The notes beneath the pieces are model-generated. The model was not told the DNA's origin, ran no database searches, and was given only the letters and a program-made list of their open reading frames with translations. From Bettongia penicillata ogilbyi (lineage: Eukaryota > Chordata > Mammalia > Diprotodontia > Potoroidae), in assembly GCA_023548195.1 (NCBI GenBank), contig JAJHZJ010000121.1:1798220-1862219 (forward strand): a stretch of 64,000 bases of DNA, read 5' to 3'. The number at the start of each line of letters is the position of its first letter. The stretch's first letter is position 1. A program made the position numbers and the translations under genes. Of the stretch, positions 55,779-64,000 are shown piece after piece.

Positions 55779-58020
55779 ACCATTTAGAGAAGTTAAAGGT
55801 CCAGGGTCATGTAGCAAGTGTGTGCCAGAGGCTGATCTTGACCTCACATCTTCCTGGCTATGAAGTGGGCTATCTATCTATTCATTCGTATACTCTATAA
55901 GTCATTCAACAAGCATATATTAAGCATATATTACTATGGGTAATTAAATACATGGGATTGTCCCCAGGACCATAGATTCTTTAGGAGGAATGACTATACT
56001 CCCTCCTGGAGAGTTCTTGGACAGCATTTATTCTCCTCCATTCCTGATGCATACCTTAGGCTGGTAGGTGACTCATTGTCTGGTGCAAGAAGATGCTAAA
56101 CAAGGAGAGGAATAACACACAATGAGAATTGGTTCATTGTAGGTATCCTTCTAATGATATTGAACATGTTGGTGGAATCGATGTTCTTCACATTGCTCCC
56201 TATGCTTCAGGAGGCAAAGAGTACATCACTAATACTCAGCCAGGTTATGGGCTAAAGATACAATGATTTCAAGAATGCAGCAACTGGTTCAAAGGGACTC
56301 TCTCCAGAGCATGGTATTGATATTTCACAAACGAAAAAACTTCCTCTCTCTTAAATCAATTTATATTCTGTCCAAAATGAAATATCATCCCCTGACTCCA
56401 TCATCCTCTGTTTTCCCCAACTAAACCTGCGGATAATTCCATTCTTCTCCATGAAACAGTCATCCTCCCAGGTACATACCAAGGTGCAAAACCTCAGAAT
56501 TATTTCCCCTTTTTTCAGATGAAGCCTTAGTGAAATATGCCTTGTATCCATTTTCGCCTCTCCTTTTCCACCATCATTACTCTTATTATCTACTGCCAAC
56601 TGTCTAACTGGTTTCCCTTTCTCTAGTTTCTCCAGTCTGTAGTCAAGTTTGAGCTGGATGCCTAAATGCTCTTTCCTGCTACACAACCTCAGGTCTGAGC
56701 TGCAATCTGTTCGAGGTCCCCATTGGAGTTCAGGGTCATAATGACACAGGTGCCAGCTGGCTTCTGTTCCTGCTCCCTGCATGGTACACAGCTTGTATTG
56801 GCTGGTTGATTCATTAATAATCCACAATCCTAGGGCTACATCTCCCCTGGAATCCCCTTTCAACTCTGTTGCTGTGGTCTGTTTCCTCCCAGAGCTGCTT
56901 CTTTCATCTGCTGCACTGGTGATGCCATATGGCAATAGCACTCCTTCTACAAATGGCTAGAGTCCTCTACCAGTCTACTTGGTCTTCTTTGTCTGCCATC
57001 TATTAATGTTTCTGCTGACTCTCTGATGCTGCCACCTGCTGGCTTTCTTCTGAATAGTAGCTGCTAAATAAACTTTTCCCCATGGGGGAGAAGACTCAAC
57101 TCTTTTAGCTCATACTCCCAGGGTTTATTTTAACTCTTTGTGATTCAGACCCACAGCCAGCCAGAGGAGCCGATGGCATTTTCTGACCTTATGGCTGTTT
57201 TACTTCCACCTCAGCTGCCACTACTTGAATACAACCTAATGTCTGAGTTAGGATAGGAGTATTCCTTTCAAACCTCATCAAAGACATTTAGGAAACCTGG
57301 AATTTGTTGGGTGAGGCTGGCTACTTTTATCCTGCATTCCTGCCAGAAATGAAATCACAGGTCTCTAAGGATCTACAACTTTACAATTCTAGGCTCCAGT
57401 TATAAAGTGGTTGGCCAGAACTTCTAAGTCTCCTATTAGAAACCCCTGGACACATCTGTAATTATAGTTGTCAGTGTTGTAGTGGTAGACATTAGTTTAC
57501 TTGTCATTCTATATTCCAAACTAGCCCCGTAAGAAAATTCTGCAAGTTCAGGGCTGAGATTGCCAGAAAAGACTAGATCAGGAATAGATTTTTTTTCCTT
57601 AAGGGAAAAAAAGAAAACATCTGTGTGTGAGGACTGTGACATTTTAGCAGGTCTATGTTCCCTTTTGCTTAATATACTCCAGCTTATGTGAGTCACTGGA
57701 GAGTTCTTTAGAAAAGAACTCACTAAATTGCTTGAGGAATGGAGCTGATTCACCAACTTACATTTACTTTTCCCCTTGTTTCCTATTAGTAAAACTATCT
57801 TGTGAGTCAGGGCTAAAATAAACACATTAGAATCAGGGACGGGGGAAGCTGTTTGTGAAAGCATCCTAGATTGGGGGGGAGGTAGAACAAGGGGAGAGAA
57901 TATTAATATGCCCCAGTAATAAACCTTGTTGATCTGTGTAAGAAACACTGTATGTTTTAAATCCTAAACTATATTTTTAAATTCAGAAATATTTTTTACC
58001 AAAGGTCTAGTATGTTCAAG
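55779..58020. other. Longest stretch without clear repeats
   Basis: About 2.2 kb in which I recognise no SINE, LINE or LTR. Two long minus-strand frames (56351-56941, 196 codons; 57436-57948, 170 codons) have no motif or family resemblance, and no splice context that I can defend. Treated as single-copy non-coding sequence, possibly intronic. Confidence 0.45.
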
Positions 58021-58043
58021 GCACTGTGTTAAATGCTAAGAAG

Positions 58044-58283
58044 GGTTATAACGACACAATGGATAGAGTGCTGAGTCTGGAATCAAGAAGACCTGAGTTC
58101 AAATTTGACCTTAGATACTTGTAACCCTGGGCAAGTCACTTGAGGTCTGACTGCCTCAGTTTTCTCACTTGTAAAACAGAGATAATACAGCACCTACTTC
58201 CTAATGTTGTTATAAGGATCAAATGAGATAACAGTGCTTGGCATATAGTAAATACTATATAAATGTTAGTAATTATTATTAAT
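58044..58283 (+). repeat. MIR/MON1-type SINE
   Basis: Plus-strand copy with 'cctgagttcaaatttgacc', 'cagcacctacttcctaatg' and 'gtgcttggcatatagtaaat'. Preceded at 57990-58040 by an L2-like 'caaggcactgtgttaaatg' block. Confidence 0.85.
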
Positions 58284-58362
58284 GGTCCCTACAGAAACTA
58301 CCTGCCTAACTCACTCATGGACTGTGTCCTCAGTAGGGCAGCTATTCTTATAGGTTCTGGAG

Positions 58363-58577
58363 CAGGATCATTCAACTGGAATCCAAGGATTTCTTGATCT
58401 GTGAACAGATTTCAACTTGGAACTTGGATGAAAAAAAACCCTAACGTCTTTATTTTCATGACTTTCTAACAGAAGTTTAGTATTTCCTTCAATACTTGAA
58501 AATGTTCTTGAGAAGGGGTCCATTGCTTTTACCATTCTGCCAAAGGGGTCCATATCAAGAAATGTTAAGAATCCCTG
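58363..58577. repeat. hAT-type MITE with 8-base duplication
   Basis: A 215-base element starting CAGGATCATTCAACTGG and ending GTTAAGAATCCCTG, so the ends are imperfect inverted repeats. Flanked by an 8-base duplication with one mismatch (TTCTGGAG 58355-58362, TTCTAGAG 58578-58585), the length made by hAT transposases. It has no coding capacity. Interior block 'ctgccaaaggggtcc' is shared with 9438-9652. Confidence 0.8.
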
Positions 58578-58585
58578 TTCTAGAG

Positions 58586-59597
58586 GTAACCCTATAAATC
58601 CATACTCCTAAAACTACAGGTCATTATCCCCAATGAGTGAGCTTACTTTTTTTAGTCAAGCAGAAAACACAATCAGATCAAAACAAAGGCATTTTGCTAA
58701 GATGGCATGATAAAAAGAGTAGTTACAAAACACCCCTCCCTCCATCTTCTTGCCCTAGCCTGTGGTACACTCTCCCAAAAATATACAAACTATCCATGAG
58801 AAAAATGGGCACAAACTACAATAATGATGAGGTGTACCTGTAAAGAATACACGTGACCAATATGATTCATTACAGTTGAGTTTAAATGTTCTTTATCTTT
58901 TCATGAAGTTTTACAAGAGACCCTGAGCAGGTGGCTAACCTAGATTCCCTGGAGTCTATTCTTCTCTGCAGATCAGCTCTTAAAAGATAGTTTTGTCTTA
59001 AATCCATAAGCAGCTCTTTTCTATGCTGCCAGAGGTTTCATTTCTTGAAACTGTTTCCTGTTTTGAATGTTATCTGTGTCTGTCTTTAATGAATAAATGA
59101 TGGCCTTCATAAATTAACATTCAAAAAATACCTGTCTTTTAAAAATCAGAACTAAAATTCTCTGACTATATAGGGGAACAGAGTGCAACCCGGAGAGGAA
59201 TGAAGACATGGCTCACCTGAATATCCTCCTTAAAATGGAGATTCTGGAAGGAACCAGCAAACCATAGAGGAAGAGGCTGCAGGTTGGAGGGTACTTCCAG
59301 TGTGAGAAATTGATGGAAAGAATGAAATTGCAGAATGAAGAAATTTTTGTGGTTTGATAGAAAAACTATGGAGAATTAGGAATGCAACATGGGGAGGAAT
59401 GAAATTAAGAGTGTGGGATTAGTTCCATCAATGACTGATTGGGGAACAGGTAGGTATTGGGGCTTATCTGCAATGAACAATTTGCTAAGGGGTCAGCCAA
59501 AAGAAAGTTCCAAAGATCTAGAGGCAAAAATTGTATCTTCATAATTTAGCAAAGTAGGTCCTCAATGGGATCCAGGAAAAATAATGAAAGTTGGGGA
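58586..59597. other. Unassigned sequence
   Basis: No recognisable repeat or exon. Confidence 0.35.
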
Positions 59598-59775
59598 GGC
59601 ATGGTTTAGTGGGGAAAGTCTTTGACCTGGTGACAGAAATCTTGACTTTGCCTCTTACTACCTAAGTGACCTTAGGTGAGTCACTTCCTCTCTGTAGATT
59701 TCTGTTTTTTTAAATGGAAAATGAAGAGATTTGATTAGATAATCACTGTGGTCCCTTCTGGTTCTGACCTTCTAC
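59598..59775 (+). repeat. MIR SINE, plus strand
   Basis: 'gaggcatggtttagtgggg', 'gtgaccttaggtgagtcac' and 'ggtcccttctggttctgacc' follow the MIR order. Confidence 0.7.
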
Positions 59776-60995
59776 GAAAATCAGAGTCCTAGACCATAGC
59801 AGGAGAGCAGCAAGACAGGAAGTAAGGTAGGTCAACGTCTACCAGCAATAGTTAATGCTGGTAGAGTGGGGATTGGCTGCAGGCTGGCTTTATATTCCTG
59901 ATCTCCTTGAAGGGTCATCACAGTAGGGTGTGTCTACTTGCTGGCCAGCTTCCTCATTCTTTTGCTATAGAGGCAGCTGTGTTAGGGCCATGGTAGACCT
60001 TCCAATTGGTGTGTCTGCTCTATCATCTATCTACTCTGATGTCCAGCAGTAGATCTGCCTTGCTCTGTCACATGTTAAGTAAAACCAAAAATGTAGCCCA
60101 GTCTCTAAGGCTTGAAAATCACTGGTGTAAAGCAGTGATATTAACTTAAATAAAAATTCTGCAGGCTATATATTGACTGAGAAAATCACACATTAACATC
60201 ATCTGTATTGTATTAGATTTTTATGTATTCTACTCAACATTTCCCAGTTACATTATAGCCTGGTTTCAACAGCACTTGGGGGTTTGGGGGCAGCCTGTAA
60301 GCCTTGAAGTTGACAATTCTGGTTTAGAGATCATATTTTCCAGCCTTTGCTGTATTTCTTTACTTTATCAAATTATCAAGGAGCCACTATGGGAAAAAAG
60401 AGAAAGACTAGATCATTAAAATATTCATAGGAAACAGGCGCATAGGTCTGTTTTATGGAGCGACAAATAGGATGATGAGGGAAGAAAGAAAAAAAAGAAA
60501 TTTAGTCAGGTTTTTTTTTAGAGTGTGTGTGTGCTTTTTTAAACAATAGCCCTCACACCAAATTAGAAAGTAGGTGATATTGAAATATACCTACATCTGT
60601 AATTGGGTCCCTAAATAAAAAAAAGGGGGGTTCTCCATGGAAAGGACAACATAGTTAGAATAACGATATCAATAATAATAATTACAGCTAGCATTTAAGT
60701 GAGGCTGAGTTCAAAAGAATGAAAATGATATGATTAGAATTTTTACAAATAAATAATCAAGAAAATAGCCAGAACCAAGAACACACATGTCTACTTGGTT
60801 ACCTCTATAAAATCTATAAAGGGATATACTCCTAGAGGAAGACATAAATAAGCTTTTGAAGATGATTTGTTTTTACAAGAGACCACTGCTTCATGTCATG
60901 ACTGAGACATGTAGAAAATATAAAATTCTACTTCGGTTATTGTTTGTTGATTACCAAAAAAAAAAATTCCCAGCAAACAACTGACTCACGAAAGG
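59776..60995. other. Unassigned sequence
   Basis: No repeat or exon that I can support; several A/T runs including A10 at 60957-60966. Confidence 0.35.
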
Positions 60996-60997
60996 CA

Positions 60998-61365
60998 GCT
61001 GAGTGGTGCAGTGGATAGAACAGTAGTAATCCTGAGTCCTGATCTGGTGCCCATGAAATATTAAAATAACCTGCGCATTGTTTACATAATAATAATTAGC
61101 ATTTAGAGAGTGCTTTAAGTTTTGTAATGTGCTTTATAATAGAACATTAGACCTGGAGTTTGAAAAAAAACTGAGTTCAAATCCAGCCTTAGACACTTAT
61201 TAACTGTGTTATCTTGTGCAAATCATTTAACCTCTGCCTGTCTCAGTTTATTTTATCTGTAAAATGGTGATAATAGCACAATTCCCAAGGTTATAGTAAA
61301 GATAAAATGGGATAATATTTATAAAGCACTTTGTAAACCTTGAAGCACTATATAAATACTTTATT
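60998..61365 (+). repeat. MAR1 head and MIR fragment followed by MIR/MON1 SINE
   Basis: 60998-61040 is a MAR1-like head ('aggcagctgagtggtgc'). 61075-61140 is a MIR 3'-half block ('atttagagagtgctttaag'). 61140-61365 is a plus-strand MIR/MON1 ('aaatccagccttagacactt', 'aaagcactttgtaaacctt'). Confidence 0.65.
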
Positions 61366-61379
61366 ACAACAAAATGTAA

Positions 61380-62400
61380 CTGCAAAGTCTCTTTTCTAAC
61401 AAGGTGTTTCTCATGAATATATTATGATTATATAATAACAACTTCCATTTCTATTATGGAATATGAGATTTCATGATAAGTACAGTAGCCAAGATAATAT
61501 TTTCAACTTTCTTGTTAGTGTCAATATCAAGAGAGGCATAAACATAGAGCCATCTGCTTGAATGCCAAATGTGTTTTCTAGTGTCAATGGAACAAAGATA
61601 GCCTTGGGAGAAGGATGTATTGCCTAGAGATAGTGAAGCGCTCTCAACACTCTTATTTGCAGATAACATCATGCTGTCTCCCCTCCTTGATGAGATGCAT
61701 AGTGGATCTCACTGAAAGTGAGAATGCTTTAAGACCTTAGCCATTGCATTCTGGGCCATCTCTAGCAGTCCTGATGAATATCAGGCCACTGGACCCAGAT
61801 GGCTCAGGAGAAGAAAGTGAGGCTGGTGACCTTGCACAGCCCTCCCTCACTCAAATCAAAGTCAACTGCAAATCATGTCATCATCTTGATGTCATGGTCC
61901 TCTTCAAGAGTCATTCAAAAAAAGATCGATCTAATAATCTGCATGGGAAAAATCAAGTGAATAAAGAATGCATATTGCCCAGACTATGATAGGCAATTAA
62001 ACAGTATGACCCTTTAACCAGTCTATTAGTTCATATATCTTGGACACACACTGTAGATAGACAATGAACTATGCTAGAGTCAAAGGACTTAGTGGCTCAG
62101 GCTGGCCTGAATATCAGAGACCAATGAGCACTTTCACTGATCCCACTGTGCTCCCTGCTATGGAAGTCCAACTTTTAAAGAAGTACTAGTATTCTTTCAG
62201 TGATGCTAACTGCAAATCATAGAACATCATGGTCTAGGAAGAAAAATGATTGCAAGTGAACCAAAGGACAATGGAAAGACACACGGTGGTTGCGCGTAGA
62301 GAGTAGCAGGATAATGTCAGTTTCAATTTGCGTGCTATCAGTGATGTAAGAGACATCAAAGACATTTATTTCTGGGAAAGGAGGTGGGCTTGTTAGCTTG
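61380..62400 (+). mobile_element. Diverged RTE-clade LINE fragment, split by a SINE
   Basis: 'QGVSHEYIMII'-like block near 61398, 'LLFADNIMLS' (altered FADD box) near 61650-61680, and at 62320-62400 the block 'LRAISDVRDIKDI', typical of the RTE C-terminal region. Broken by the RTE-tailed SINE at 61730-61925. It resembles 6118-6900 in order and degree of decay. Confidence 0.6.
61730..61925 (+). repeat. RTE-tailed SINE, plus strand
   Basis: 'ccattgcattctgggccatc', 'actggacccagatggctc' and 'cctccctcactcaaatc', ending 'tcctcttcaagag' and an A run. Inserted in the RTE fossil. Confidence 0.85.
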
Positions 62401-62474
62401 CAAGGAAAAGAGATAATAGTTCAAGTCCTGACCTGATAGCTATGAAATACTAAAAGAACCTGTGCATCATGTAA

Positions 62475-62712
62475 ATAATAATACTAATCAGCATTTAGAT
62501 GGTGCTTTAAGATTTGCCATGTGCTTTATAAATATTACCTCATTTTTTTATCCTCACAATAACTATGGGAGATAGTTGCTATTATTACTATTTTCACTTG
62601 GCAGATGAAATTGAAATTAAAGTGATTTGTCCAAGGGAACAGGACTAGTATCTGAGGCTGGATGTGAACTCTTCCTAAATCAAGCCTCAGTCTCTATCCA
62701 CTGAGTCACCTA
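62475..62712 (-). repeat. MIR SINE, minus strand
   Basis: Antisense MIR with long 3' part: 'agcatttagatggtgcttta', 'tatcctcacaataactatg', 'cacttggcagatgaaattg' and 'ctatccactgagtcacc'. Confidence 0.75.
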
Positions 62713-62749
62713 TTAAAAACTATGAGTAAGAATTACACAATATAAAATG

Positions 62750-63240
62750 TAAAGGGATTGGTAGAGAGAGTAGCTATAGATCCATAAAAATCATGGATCA
62801 ACTGGTTTCAAAGCATGCAAGGCTGAAAAATCAGGGAGATGCCATAAATACAGTATGCCTGGAAATGACCAAAGCATGTGACTGAGTCTTTCGTGCTATT
62901 CTGTGGATAATAGACAGACACATAGAGAAGAAAAGAGAAAAAGAGAGATCTGAGCAGGAATATTGTATACTTAGGTAGATTCCAAAATGGTGGAATGGTT
63001 GAATTCAAAGAGTACTATTTGATGTCAACTTAGAGGAAGTTGCTAATGTAATACCTCAAGGGTCTTTCCTTGGCTGCTCCCCCTCCTCCCCTCCCACCCT
63101 GCCACTTTCTGATCAACATTAATCAGTGACTTAGATGAAAGTTTGGATGTGATTTTCATTTGTTTGGATGACACAGAGCTGGGAGGTATAGCTAATTCAT
63201 TAGGTTGTAGGTTAAGCATCCAAAAAGATTTTGGCCCATA
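62750..63240 (+). mobile_element. CR1/L3-type LINE reverse-transcriptase fossil
   Basis: 62985-63075 reads 'WLN..STxRxLxEEVANVIPQGSFLG', the 'GVPQGSVLGPxLF' block of CR1-type RT. 63120-63215 carries remnants of 'INDLD' and of the FADD box (here 'CLDDTELGGIANS'). Stops and frameshifts throughout. Confidence 0.7.
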
Positions 63241-63269
63241 AGGATGGTGATAGTCTATCTGAACTTATT

Positions 63270-64000
63270 CCTCAGTGATTGGCAAACTCTCACCCCATCA
63301 AACCCTTACCCTGTACCAGTGACTCTGAACTTTCAACTATCATTGTTCAAATGCCATTCTCCATCCCTGATGAAAGATCCATCCCCCACCCCAAGCCCCA
63401 ATGTCCCAGTCTGAGGCTACCTACTCCTTCTACCATGCTCTCTGGAATGCTTGCTCCATAGATAACGAAGCTATCCTCATTTGAGGTTCATTCAATGCGT
63501 ATTTATCACCCAATTAAGATTCTGGGAGCTGTTATCTACAGACCTCTAGGACTCTCTCCTCTCAAGAAATTCAGTGGCTAGTTCAAAGTCTCTCTCCTCT
63601 TCAACTCTTGCCCTCAAACTAGGAGACTTCAATGTTCAGATTGATACACCCTCAAACATCCTACCTTCCAGTTCCTCAAATTACTCATTTCGCATGACAT
63701 ATTCTTCCACCCCAATTCAACTATACATAGACATTGAGATGGCTATATCTTTGATCTTGCCATCACCCCTAAATACGCCTTATTTATTCTTTCATATTCA
63801 CAAATTCTGAAGTTTCCTTATCTGCTCATGATCTGTTGTCACTCCATCTCTTTATCTGTAACCCCAATCCTATTCTTGGTTCTTACTGTGATCCCCAATT
63901 CCTTGACTCCTTAGTTCTTTCCTGGGCCATCACCCATGTTACTTTCAAAGGTACCATCTTCCTAGAAACCTTGGTGTCATATTTGATTCCTTACTTGTGC
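63270..64000 (+). mobile_element. L2/CR1-group LINE, endonuclease part (runs off the window)
   Basis: The 78-codon frame from 63574 contains KLGDFNVQIDTPSN, the 'GDFNxxxD' motif of APE-type endonucleases of L2/CR1-group LINEs. The preceding 63420-63560 supplies the 'VWNA(C/R)S' and 'GAVYRP(P/L)G' blocks ('gctgttatctacagacctc'). Near 63965-63985 a 'LGVIFDS' RT-end motif appears, so the middle of the RT is missing. Plus strand; truncated by the window edge. Confidence 0.75.

Noticed and set aside
56351..56941. 196-codon minus-strand open frame
   Set aside because: No motif, compositional bias or family resemblance, and no convincing splice or poly(A) context. One frame of this length is possible by chance in 64 kb. 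Kept only as unassigned sequence.
57436..57948. 170-codon minus-strand open frame
   Set aside because: Low-information protein with no recognisable domain. Treated as chance.

Overview
The window reads as non-coding DNA from a marsupial genome. The clade call rests on the dispersed repeats. There are many copies of a tRNA-derived SINE of the marsupial MAR1 type, which has a tRNA-like A/B-box head and a body running through 'gagttcaaatctggc' to 'gaaggaaatggcaaaccac'. They lie beside MIR/MON1-type SINEs, SINEs with RTE-derived tails, marsupial-type L1 3' ends, RTE, CR1/L3 and L2-group LINE fossils, ERV LTRs, and long TC/AC and AT microsatellites. I found no exon of a recognisable host gene, no tRNA, rRNA or snRNA gene, and nothing prokaryotic. 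The genus (for example opossum or an Australian marsupial) cannot be fixed from sequence reading alone.

The dominant theme is a family of L1-derived elements with a 5'UTR, an ORF1 (coiled coil, RNA-recognition fold, C-terminal domain) and then a 3'UTR, with no ORF2. That is the HAL1 ('half-L1') layout. Copies are at 1-140 (5' end only, minus), about 1080-3140 (old, plus), 18704-19492 (a 789-base version with neither ORF, minus), 19545-22333 (minus), 44865-49430 (plus) and 51628-55118 (minus). The last carries an ORF1 with a single in-frame stop and a perfect 15-bp target duplication. Two unrelated-looking 5'UTR types sit on the same ORF1/3'UTR body. Since HAL1 elements encode no reverse transcriptase, they presumably move with the machinery of a full L1. 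L1 ORF2 fragments nested inside two HAL1 copies show such L1s were active.

Layout: 0-5 kb holds old HAL1 and L1 with nested SINEs. 5-9.5 kb holds a solo LTR (5-bp duplication), RTE fossils and microsatellites. 9.5-18.6 kb is L2/CR1/SINE debris plus a collapsed LTR element at 13.5-14.2 kb. 18.7-22.3 kb is a HAL1 cluster. 23-31 kb contains SINE pairs, a second solo LTR and a small processed retrocopy at 26157-26400. 32.2-33.7 kb is an RTE element that interrupts a MIR. 34-41 kb is L1/L2 debris. 41.3-42.1 kb is a hAT-transposase fossil. 44.9-49.4 kb is a HAL1 with an L1 nested in ORF1. 51.6-55.1 kb is the best-preserved HAL1, also with a nested L1 end. 55.1-61 kb is mostly single-copy-looking sequence with a few SINEs and a hAT MITE. 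61-64 kb holds RTE, CR1 and L2-group fossils.

Several insertions are bracketed by direct repeats that can be read directly, giving a relative chronology and, in one case (1853-2428), a footprint of how a 3'-truncated L1 was primed.
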